From CAXMST01 sp963700785 (GTDB taxonomy: Bacteria > Actinomycetota > Thermoleophilia > Solirubrobacterales > 70-9), in contig CAVOYZ010000019.1 of NCBI GenBank assembly GCA_963700785.1, positions 1 through 47,291 on the forward strand: a stretch of 47,291 bases of DNA, written 5' to 3'. The stretch's first letter is position 1. Each line of letters opens with the position of its first letter. The translations under genes and the position numbers were made by a program. Positions 40,644 to 47,291 of this stretch are shown here, piece by piece. The notes beneath the pieces were generated by a model. It had not been told where the DNA came from, did not search any database, and saw nothing but the letters and a program-made list of their open reading frames with translations.

Positions 40644-41105
40644 ATGACCGCCAGCGATGCAGTCCGCGAGCGCCGCGAGGAGATCGTCCGCGAGCACATG
40701 GAGTCGGAGAACATCCACGACTTCGACACGACGCTCGCGACCTTCGACCACCCCCGCTACGAGATCATCCCGACCGGCGATGTCTTCGACGGGCCCGAGG
40801 CGGTCAGCCGCTACTTCGAGGACTCGCGCACCGCCTTCCCCGACCAGCGCAACGAGCTGATCGCGCTGCACCACACCGACGCCGGCGTGATCGTCGAGTT
40901 CGACCTGAAGGGAACCCACGAGGGCCCGCTGCGCGGGATCCCGCCGACCGGCAAGCAGTTCAGCTGCCGCACCGCCGCCTTCTTCCTCTTCGAGGAGGAC
41001 CGGCTGGTCTGCGAGCGCGTCTACTTCGACGCCGCGACGATCCTCAGCCAGCTCGGGCTGATCGAGCCGGCGCCCTCGCTTCAGGACGAGGACTCGGCCG
41101 GCTGA
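40644..41105 (+). CDS. SnoaL-like/NTF2-fold protein
   Basis: A 153-residue protein of the SnoaL-like polyketide cyclase family, with a cone-shaped alpha+beta fold. Family blocks: REHMESENIHDFDTTLATFDHPRYE, VFDGPEAVSRYFED, AFPDQRNELIALHHTDAGVIVEF and the CRTAAFFLFEEDRLVCERVYFD end. Members include cyclases, isomerases and proteins of unknown role; the substrate is unknown. ATG 40644 has GAGAGGAGAGCCGAG upstream, a good ribosome site. It overlaps the convergent antiporter gene by 25 bases, so the last eight residues share sequence. Confidence 0.85.
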   Translation: MTASDAVRERREEIVREHMESENIHDFDTTLATFDHPRYEIIPTGDVFDGPEAVSRYFEDSRTAFPDQRNELIALHHTDAGVIVEFDLKGTHEGPLRGIPPTGKQFSCRTAAFFLFEEDRLVCERVYFDAATILSQLGLIEPAPSLQDEDSAG

Positions 41106-42295
41106 TCCTCGCCGCCGAGCCGCCGCTCCATCCAGCGGGCGCCGACCGTGTCGGTCAGCCCGTGGGCGACGATCGAGGCAAGGATCACCAGCGAGGCGAG
41201 CTGGAAGATCAGCTCGGCGCCGGGCACGTCCGACTTGAGCACGAACAGCGCGAACAGCATCGAGGCCACCCCCTTCGGCCCGAACCAGGCCAAGAAGCGC
41301 CGCTGCAGCGGCGGCAGGTCGGAGCCGGCGAGCCCGACCTCGATCGCGACCGGGCGGGCGACGAACAGGGTGAAGCCGACCAGCGCCGCGACCGCGATCG
41401 CCGGCGCCGGCACCCCCGTGTCGATCACGAACGAGCCGAAGACGAAGAAGGTGATCGTCTGCAGGACCGCGCCGACGCTCTCGTTGAAGTGCTGGAAGGC
41501 GACCGGCGTGTCGTGCTCGGCGACCCCGAGCGCGATCCCGGCGACGAAGGTGGCGACCAGCCCGTTGCCGATCGTCGACTCGGCCAGCCCGAAGGCCGCG
41601 AGCCCGATCCCGAGCGCGTAGACGCCCTCGTATTTCGGGGTCAGGCCGATTCCCGGCAGCCGCGCGATCGCCCGCCCCGAGATCGTCGCCAAGGCGATCC
41701 CGATCGCCGCCCCGGCGGCGGCCTCGCCGAGCAGGCTCGCGGCCTCGCCGCCGGCGCCGGCCTCGTGCGCGGCGACCGCGATGAAGAACAGCACGAACGG
41801 CAGCGCCAGGCCGTCGTTGAGGCCCGACTCGAGGTTGAGCACGTGCCGCAGCTTCGCCGGCAGCGACTTCGCGGTGACGACCGCCGAGGTGATCACCGGA
41901 TCGGTCGGCGCGAGCACCGCGCCGAGCAGAAAGGCCTCGGCCCAGCTGAGCTCGTCGAACAGCAGCTTGCCGGCGACCGCGATCAGCACCATCGTCGCCG
42001 GCATCGCCAGCACCAGCGCCCGCGCGGTCGGGCCGATGTGGCCGATCAGCAGCTCGCGCTCGACCACCAGCCCGTCGCTGAACAGGGTGAAAACCAGCGC
42101 GAGCTCGATCAGGGCGACGACCTCGGGGTCGCTCGGCCCGATCTCGATCACCCCGGCCAGGTTCAGGGCCATCCCCGCGGCGACCGCCAGCACCGAGACC
42201 GAGAGCACGGTGCCGTGGGCGAGTCCCGAGAGCCCGGCGACGACGATCAGCAACAGGCCAACCGTCAGCACGATCTCCGGAAAGCCGATGCCCAT
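41081..42295 (-). CDS. Cation:proton antiporter (CPA family)
   Basis: A 404-residue Na+(K+)/H+ antiporter with about twelve membrane helices. Family blocks: LIELALVFTLFSDGLVVE, WAEAFLLGAVLAPTDPVITSAVV with the transport-site acidic residue, NLESGLNDGLALPFVLFF and AWFGPKGVASMLFALFV. ATG 42295 is chosen because TAGGCT (42303-42308) ends seven bases before it. There is no C-terminal TrkA domain, only a short charged tail. It should regulate sodium and pH homeostasis; cation preference is unknown. It converges with the SnoaL-like gene and is divergent from the small helical gene at 42385. Confidence 0.92.
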   Translation of the reverse strand: MGIGFPEIVLTVGLLLIVVAGLSGLAHGTVLSVSVLAVAAGMALNLAGVIEIGPSDPEVVALIELALVFTLFSDGLVVERELLIGHIGPTARALVLAMPATMVLIAVAGKLLFDELSWAEAFLLGAVLAPTDPVITSAVVTAKSLPAKLRHVLNLESGLNDGLALPFVLFFIAVAAHEAGAGGEAASLLGEAAAGAAIGIALATISGRAIARLPGIGLTPKYEGVYALGIGLAAFGLAESTIGNGLVATFVAGIALGVAEHDTPVAFQHFNESVGAVLQTITFFVFGSFVIDTGVPAPAIAVAALVGFTLFVARPVAIEVGLAGSDLPPLQRRFLAWFGPKGVASMLFALFVLKSDVPGAELIFQLASLVILASIVAHGLTDTVGARWMERRLGGEDQPAESSS

Positions 42296-42302
42296 CGCCG
42301 GG

Positions 42303-42308
42303 AGCCTA
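42303..42308 (-). promoter_or_regulatory. -10 box of a probable leaderless promoter
   Basis: TAGGCT on the minus strand ends seven bases before ATG 42295 of the antiporter gene. Confidence 0.45.
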
Positions 42309-42384
42309 CGCCCCAGGGCCGCCGCTCCCGGCACTCCGCGGCGGCGCTGTCAGATCGGGCCCGCCGGCGCCGACCCCCTCCCCG

Positions 42385-42672
42385 ATGGACGAGATCACCG
42401 ACAGCCTCGAGCGGGCCCTCGATCGGATCGAGGACTTCCGGCTGCTGCACGGGCGCCGCCCCGCCGAGGAGCAGCTCGAGGCCGTGCTCTGCCTGCAGGA
42501 GGCGGTCGGGGTCGGCGAGGGGGCCCGGGCGCTGATCCGCGAGCGGATCTTCGAGGGCCCGGAGTCGCCGAGCCGGCCGGTGGAGATGCTGCTCGGGCTG
42601 ATCGTCGGCCTGCTCGCCGCCCAGTTCGAGTCCGAGCGCGACCGCCACGGAGCGGCGGGCGAGGTCGGGTAG
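42385..42672 (+). CDS. Hypothetical small helical protein
   Basis: A 95-residue acidic helical protein I do not recognise. Helices: residues 1-24 (DEITDSLERALDRIEDFRLL), 28-45 and a hydrophobic one near 66-82 (VEMLLGLIVGLLAAQF) that may pack against a partner or insert in membrane. It contains one cysteine and no motif. ATG 42385; codon use is like its neighbours. It is followed 44 bases later by the ARPP-1-like gene on the same strand and may share its transcript. Confidence 0.6.
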   Translation: MDEITDSLERALDRIEDFRLLHGRRPAEEQLEAVLCLQEAVGVGEGARALIRERIFEGPESPSRPVEMLLGLIVGLLAAQFESERDRHGAAGEVG

Positions 42673-42716
42673 CCGCCGCTGTCAGAAACCGCAACGAGAG
42701 GACGACTCAGAGCCCC

Positions 42717-43793
42717 ATGGAACAGACCACACCGACACCCAACGCCCAGCCGATCAACTCGACCCTCGCCGAGCCGCTGCGGGTCGGCGAGCCCGACGTC
42801 TCCGGAGCGCTCGCCGTCTTCCCGCTCTTCGGGCCCGCTCCCGAGCTCGACTACATCTCGTTCGCCGGCGCCCACGGCGCCGGGCAGATCGAGATCACCG
42901 AGCTCGAGGGCGGCGCCTCGGTCAACGACCTGACCGTCCACAACCACTCGGAGAAGCCGGTGCTTCTGTACGAGGGCGAGGAGCTGCTCGGCGCCCAGCA
43001 GAACCGGGTGCTCGACGTCTCGCTGCTGATCGCCGCCCACTCGAAGACCCGGATCCCGGTCAGCTGCGTCGAGGCGGGTCGCTGGGAGGGCCGCCGCCAC
43101 AGCGAGCGCTTCCGCCCCTCCCGTCAGGCGGCCGACCCCGAGCTGCGCAAGCTCAAGCAGCGCCGCGTCCGCGAGCGGGTGGCGGCCGGAGGCGAGGCCC
43201 GCGCCGACCAGAGCGAGACCTGGGATCAGGTCTCGAGCCGGATCCGGACGCTCGCCGTTCCCGCGCCGACCGCGGCGATGAGCGACGTCTACGAGGGCCG
43301 CCGCGACACCCTCGGCGACCTGCGCGAGCCGATCCGCCTGCATAAGGGCCAGTGCGGCGCGGTCTGCGCGATCGCCGGCCGGATCTCGATCCTCGACTAC
43401 GTCGGCCGCCCCGACGTCTGGGCCGACCTCCACCCCGCCCTGCTCGAGGGCTACGCGCTCGACGCGCTCCGCCTCGCCGAGGCGGAGGAGGCGACCGACG
43501 CGTCCGCCGAGCCGCCCGCGATCGGCACCGTGCGGGGCTTCACTCTCCTGGTCACCGACAGCCCCGCCGGAGACCGTCGTCGCGAGGCCGGCATCGGCGA
43601 GACGATCCGCTTCGCCTCCGGCGGGGTCGCCGGCAGCGCCCTGGCGGCGCCGACCGCCGAGGGTGCCGGATCCGAGCTGGTCCAGCTGACCGCCTACCCC
43701 GAGGGCGACGATGCCCCCGAGCCGCGCTCAGGCGCAGGCGGCTCCCACGCCCAGGTCGAGCGCCCCTCCCGCAGGCGGCGCCGGAGTCGTTGA
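42717..43793 (+). CDS. ARPP-1/DUF6569-like protein
   Basis: A 358-residue soluble protein that resembles the ARPP-1 (DUF6569) domain proteins. I see the typical order: SGALAVFPLFGP and LDYISFAGAHGAGQIEITEL, then VNDLTVHNHSEKPVLLYEGEELLGAQQNR followed by VLDVSLLIAAHSKTRIPVSCVEAGRW. Downstream are SDVYEGRRDTLGDLREPIRLHKGQCGAVCAIAGRI and a C-terminal Arg-rich tail. The GEELLGAQQNR and CVEAGRW stretches seem to be the core. The family has no proven activity; links to conflict systems are suggestions. ATG 42717 is the first codon of the conserved region; a GC-rich frame runs on upstream. Confidence 0.75.
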   Translation: MEQTTPTPNAQPINSTLAEPLRVGEPDVSGALAVFPLFGPAPELDYISFAGAHGAGQIEITELEGGASVNDLTVHNHSEKPVLLYEGEELLGAQQNRVLDVSLLIAAHSKTRIPVSCVEAGRWEGRRHSERFRPSRQAADPELRKLKQRRVRERVAAGGEARADQSETWDQVSSRIRTLAVPAPTAAMSDVYEGRRDTLGDLREPIRLHKGQCGAVCAIAGRISILDYVGRPDVWADLHPALLEGYALDALRLAEAEEATDASAEPPAIGTVRGFTLLVTDSPAGDRRREAGIGETIRFASGGVAGSALAAPTAEGAGSELVQLTAYPEGDDAPEPRSGAGGSHAQVERPSRRRRRSR

Positions 43794-43810
43794 CGCCGGA
43801 TTCCGGTCGC

Positions 43811-44440
43811 TCAGACGGGCTCGAGGACGAGCGTCGCCCGAGCGATCCGGAAGGTGCCACCGCTGAAGTTGAGGCTGAGCGCGGGCTCGATGAACTCATT
43901 CGGGCCGACGACGACCGGCCCGGCCGGCTCGTAGCTTCGGCAGCTCTGGTCGGTCCGGTCGGTCTCGTCGGAGATCACGGTCGTGTCGCTGAACAGCGTC
44001 GACGCCGTGCTCTCGATCGTCCGCACCTCCACCTCGTTGAGGATTGCCGTCGCCTCGGCGCCGTAACAGACCTCGAACGACTTCAGCTGCATGCTGCGGC
44101 CCGCAACCTGATTCGGCGGCTGCACGTTTGCGAATACGTTGCGAAAGCCGGCGCCGGCGGGGCCCTGCTCGACCCGCGCCAGGCCAACGAAGTACTCGAC
44201 GTTCGCGGCGGGGACTCCAGCGCTCACCCAACTGGTCGGCGGCAGGTTGAGCCGGACCGAGGAGCGCAGCGTCGACTCGTCGACGTCGGCCCCGGTCAGG
44301 TCATCGTCCTTGACGTCGCGCGACTTGACGCCCTTGCCGTCCTTGATGTCGCTCGACTTGACCTGGCCCTTGCCGATGTGCTTCGACTTGACCGCGTTCC
44401 GCTTGATGTCCCCCGAACCGATCTTCTCGGCGGCGTAGGC
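43811..44440 (-). pseudogene. Surface/exported repeat protein lacking its signal peptide (5' end disrupted)
   Basis: An open frame of about 210 codons of the type common in Solirubrobacterales. The first part (44250-44440) is a K/D/S-rich repeat stretch (IGSGDIKRNAV, VKSKHIGKG, SSDIKDG, KSRDVKDD, LTGADVDESTL). The second (43811-44250) is a beta-rich domain with two cysteines. Normally a hydrophobic signal segment directly precedes the YAAEKIGSGD junction. Here the codons before it read LALDQRRAAYAAEK, and no in-frame ATG, GTG or TTG follows the previous stop until GTG 44227, which would drop the repeats. Either the 5' end is decayed, or bases are missing in the assembly. It follows the HD-GYP gene on the same strand. 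Confidence 0.6.
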
Positions 44441-44555
44441 TGCCCTTCGCTGATCTAGCGCTAGCTCGGCGATCCTATCGTCACCACGGCCAGGCGCTCG
44501 AGTCGGGCGAGGCGCTCCGCATCGCCTCCGACGGCCTCGCCGGGAGCGCCGGGGT

Positions 44556-45986
44556 TCAGGCCGCCACCGACGACTGGGCCTGGCCCGCCGTCGCGGTCTG
44601 CGGTCGCGGATGCCTGAGCGCCCGACCGTAGGCGAGGCGTCCGCTTCGTACCGGCTCGGGCTGCAGGACCGGCTGCACGCAGCGCTGCAGGGCGGCAGCC
44701 ACCTGCGGGTCGAACTGGGTGCCGGCGTTCCGCTGCACCTCGTCGAGCGCAGCGTCGACGCTCATCGCCCGGCGGTAGCTGCGGTCGGTGGTCATCGCGT
44801 TGAAGGCGTCGCAGCAGAAGATCACCCGCGACTCGAGCGGGATCGCCTCGCCGGCCAGCCCGTCGGGGTATCCCTGCCCGTCGTAGCGCTCGTGGCAGGA
44901 GCGGACGACGACACCGACCGCGTGCATCAGGCCGCCGATCGTCGAGAGCATCTCCTGGCCCTTCAGCGTGTGAGTCTTGATGATCTCCCACTCCTCCTCG
45001 TTCAGCGGGCCGGCCTTGTTGATGATCTCGCTCGGCACCGCGATCTTGCCGACGTCGTGGAGCTGGGCGGCGGACTCGATCAGCATCGTCTGCGGCTCGC
45101 TCAGCCCCATCTCCTCGGCAACCCGCACCGACAGGTCGAGGACCTCGCCGGTGTGCAGGCCGGTGTAGGCGTCGTCGTGCTCGACCAGCATCCCGAGCAG
45201 GGTCGCGGTGCCGCGGTGGGTCTCGCTGAGCTCGGTCGCGCTCTCGATCCGGCTCTGGCGCTCACGCGCGAACGCCCCCATCACCAGCGCCAGCGGGCAG
45301 GCCAACAGCAGCAGCGGCGGATACTCCTCGGCGACCAGGGCGAGCGCGAAGCCGACCGGGGCCAGCGAGGCGAGGACCAGGTAGAGCAGCTCGCTGTCGC
45401 GGAGCAGCAGCCGCACCGAGTGGCCGTAGTTGAGGACCTCGCGCACCACCCGCACCGCCAGCTCGCCGGCGAGCTGGGCGAAGAACGCCGCGGCGAGCAC
45501 CGCGATCGGCGCCCCCTGGGCCTCGGTCGTGCCGGTCGCGATCAGAACGAGCGCCGGGCCGATCGCAAACCAGGCGTCGCCGATCGAAAACAGCGCCCGC
45601 TCGACGGTGATCCGGCCGCTGATCAGCTCGGGCAGCCTGCCCAACAGCAGCCCGCCGGCGACGAACAGCGGCACCAGCTGCGGCGGGATCAGAAACAGCA
45701 TCGGCACGAACGCCGGCTGCAGCGGCGACATGTAGGAGGCGCCGATCTCGATCTCGGCGCGGGAGAAGAGCACGAGGACGCCGGTCGCCAAGAGCGCCGG
45801 GCCGAGGGCGAACGGCTCGGTGGTCGGCATGAACATCGCCATGAACACGGCGACGACCAGAAAGCCGCCGCCGACGATCGCCTCCGCCGGCACCTCGAAG
45901 GTGGCGAGCGATCCCGCCCGCCCCGTCGCCGGCGCCCGGTAGTCCCCTCGATTCTCGAGAGTCGAGTCGATGGTTTGATGCTCCAT
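44556..45986 (-). CDS. Membrane-anchored HD-GYP phosphodiesterase
   Basis: A 476-residue protein likely to hydrolyse cyclic di-GMP or a related cyclic dinucleotide. About seven hydrophobic segments (residues 35-260) form a sensor-type membrane domain. The HD-GYP domain follows with LVEHDDAYTGLHTGEV, QLHDVGKIAVPSEIINKAG and HERYDGQGYPDGL, with all metal His/Asp positions in place. The C-terminus is a Pro/Gln-rich tail. ATG 45986 is preceded by GAGGCAACGA. An in-frame ATG at 46070 would add 28 residues without clear similarity. It lies 96 bases after the metallophosphoesterase gene on the same strand. No GGDEF gene is in the window. Confidence 0.9.
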   Translation of the reverse strand: MEHQTIDSTLENRGDYRAPATGRAGSLATFEVPAEAIVGGGFLVVAVFMAMFMPTTEPFALGPALLATGVLVLFSRAEIEIGASYMSPLQPAFVPMLFLIPPQLVPLFVAGGLLLGRLPELISGRITVERALFSIGDAWFAIGPALVLIATGTTEAQGAPIAVLAAAFFAQLAGELAVRVVREVLNYGHSVRLLLRDSELLYLVLASLAPVGFALALVAEEYPPLLLLACPLALVMGAFARERQSRIESATELSETHRGTATLLGMLVEHDDAYTGLHTGEVLDLSVRVAEEMGLSEPQTMLIESAAQLHDVGKIAVPSEIINKAGPLNEEEWEIIKTHTLKGQEMLSTIGGLMHAVGVVVRSCHERYDGQGYPDGLAGEAIPLESRVIFCCDAFNAMTTDRSYRRAMSVDAALDEVQRNAGTQFDPQVAAALQRCVQPVLQPEPVRSGRLAYGRALRHPRPQTATAGQAQSSVAA

Positions 45987-46082
45987 TCGTTGCCTCAGGC
46001 CGGCTGCGGCCGCAAACGACCTTCCACAGCGGAAAATCGGCATCTCGCCGCCGATTCTTGAGTCCGGCACCGAGGCGTCGGG

Positions 46083-47240
46083 CTAGGGGCGCGGTTCGCT
46101 GCCGCTCTCGCCGGGCAGCATCTGCCGCTCGACGATCATCGGCTCCGCGGTGGGGTTGGCGACGGCCTCGACCACCCAGTCGAGGCTCTCGCGCGCCAGC
46201 ACCCGCCGCTCGGCCTCGAGCCCGCCGCCCCCCGGGGGCCGGAGCTCGCCGAGGTTTGCCGGCCAGCGGACGAGGCGGATCTCCCGATCGGCCAGCTCGA
46301 TCCCGGTGATGTCGCCGTCGGGGAACGAGCAGCAGCCGGTGTTGAAGTAGCAGGGCGGCTTCACCTCGAGCGGGAGCTCCTCGCGTCGCTCCAGGGTGCG
46401 CGCGTACTCGAGCTCCGACGCCAGCAGCGCCGCACCGCCCCGATCGAGCGCCTCCCGCGCCGCGGCGAGCGCCTGCTCGAGCTCTGCGGTCGGCCTGGTC
46501 ACCGGTGAGGGCGGTCGCGACTCGGCGAACACCGGCCGATGCGTGTGGCCGGCGATCAGGATCCGGTGGGAGTCCTCGCTGGCCCAGGCGAACATCGCCC
46601 GGTCGTGCTTCGAGCGCAGGCCGTGATCGGTCGCCGGCGTCGTCGCCGTCGCTCCGAACAGCCGCTGGATGTGCGGCCAGATGTAGCGGACCGGAAGCCG
46701 GGCCAACAGGCCGCGCCAACCGCTGTTGGCTGTCCCCTGGTGGCCGTGGACGAGCAGCGCGATCACCGGCTCGCCGCCGGGCCGCTCGATTCGAAGCTTG
46801 AGCGCCTCTCGCATCGGGGCGCCCCCGAGCAGCTCGCCCAGCTCCCGATCGACGACCGCCGGCTTCGCCCAGCGATCGTCGTGGTTGCCCCAGAAGCGCT
46901 CGAGGCCGCCGGCCCCGGCGAACCCTCGCTCGAGCTCCATCAGCTCCCGGTACTGCTCGAAGATCTTCGCGGGCCTGACCACCTCCCAGAGCTCCTCGAC
47001 ATCGCCGAGCAACAGCAGCCGGTAGCCCGCCTCCAGGTAGTAGCCGAGGGCGGCCGTGTAGGCGTGCTCCGAGCGGCGGAAGTCATCGGCGCTGTCCCCG
47101 GTCCCGCGGTGGTGGTCGGAGAAGATCACGATCCGGTCGCGATCCGGGTCGTAGTCCTCGACCTCGACCTGATCGTCGCCGAGGAGCTCGTCGAGGCGAG
47201 CGCGGACACCTGCCAGATACTTCGGGTCTACGGCTCCCAT
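46083..47240 (-). CDS. Metallophosphoesterase (calcineurin-like)
   Basis: A 385-residue dimetal phosphoesterase. The five metal motifs are in order: FSDHHRGTGD (DxH, about residue 41), LLLGDVEELWE (GD), FWGNHDDRW (GNHD), LVHGHQG and AGHTHRPVF (GHTH, about residue 224). An extended C-terminal half with a small CYFNTGCCSFPDGD beta domain follows, which includes Cys residues. It may act on a nucleotide, protein or lipid phosphate. ATG 47240 is preceded by GGGAGGGCG; a TAGGAT lies about 35 bases upstream of it as a promoter with a real leader, unlike most genes here. It precedes the HD-GYP gene on the same strand. Confidence 0.9.
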   Translation of the reverse strand: MGAVDPKYLAGVRARLDELLGDDQVEVEDYDPDRDRIVIFSDHHRGTGDSADDFRRSEHAYTAALGYYLEAGYRLLLLGDVEELWEVVRPAKIFEQYRELMELERGFAGAGGLERFWGNHDDRWAKPAVVDRELGELLGGAPMREALKLRIERPGGEPVIALLVHGHQGTANSGWRGLLARLPVRYIWPHIQRLFGATATTPATDHGLRSKHDRAMFAWASEDSHRILIAGHTHRPVFAESRPPSPVTRPTAELEQALAAAREALDRGGAALLASELEYARTLERREELPLEVKPPCYFNTGCCSFPDGDITGIELADREIRLVRWPANLGELRPPGGGGLEAERRVLARESLDWVVEAVANPTAEPMIVERQMLPGESGSEPRP

Positions 47241-47291
47241 CGCCCTCCCGCGCAACGCGCTGATCGGCCTTCGATCCTAACCGGGGCCCCG
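47241..47291. other. Promoter-like end of window
   Basis: Fifty bases remain upstream of the metallophosphoesterase gene, with TAGGAT on the minus strand as a -10 candidate. The rest of any neighbour is outside the window. Confidence 0.35.

Noticed and set aside
1..47291. CRISPR arrays, insertion sequences, phage genes or integration sites.
   Set aside because: I found no regularly spaced repeats, transposase or integrase motifs, or tRNA-flanked repeats.

Overview
The window is a 47 kb, very GC-rich chromosomal segment with dense, short-spaced genes on both strands. It most resembles the actinobacterial class Thermoleophilia (Solirubrobacterales-like). The grounds are strong G/C third positions, actinobacterial families (F420-type LLM oxidoreductase, ArsA-like ATPase with an Hsp20-like tail, an Rv2004c-like kinase fusion, WS/DGAT), and a surface protein with the K/D-rich repeats common in that order. 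I see no tRNA, rRNA, CRISPR array, prophage or insertion sequence. It reads as ordinary chromosome with several regulatory islands.

Layout. 0-9.4 kb: Ca2+/H+ antiporter and lipoprotein; ArsA-like ATPase with a small CPIC protein; MscS channel; Nudix and DUF389 proteins; acetyltransferase; a coupled methylthioadenosine phosphorylase/deaminase pair; a NYN-domain protein. 9.4-17 kb: a MerR regulator with a CarH-type B12 photoreceptor domain, diverging from two tiny membrane proteins and a short-chain dehydrogenase. A second MerR, a wax-ester synthase, an SRPBCC protein and a cyclopropane-fatty-acid-synthase-like enzyme follow, which together look like a lipid-modification island possibly under light control. 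A GH3-like membrane-anchored protein ends this region. 17-27 kb: CoA-transferase, DUF1330, SDR, Baeyer-Villiger-type monooxygenase, a sigma factor fused to its own zinc-finger anti-sigma-like domain and a membrane anchor, a metallo-beta-lactamase protein, a hydrolase-cyclase fusion and an LLM oxidoreductase. 27-38 kb: cold-shock gene with a clear terminator, acyl-CoA oxidase, FMN reductase behind paired operators, exonuclease VII, a kinase fusion facing a hibernation factor, and a methyltransferase. 38-41 kb: a sigma factor / XRE-like / ImmA-IrrE metallopeptidase triad, the best candidate here for an undescribed regulatory system. 41-47 kb: antiporter, ARPP-1-like protein, a damaged surface protein, an HD-GYP phosphodiesterase and a metallophosphoesterase.

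Two patterns cross the whole window. Many genes have a TANNNT-like -10 box ending 6-7 bases before the start codon, so many mRNAs are probably leaderless. Several genes also carry single-base frame breaks, most of them in short G or C runs, which look like assembly or sequencing indels. These should be checked against reads before any gene is called broken.
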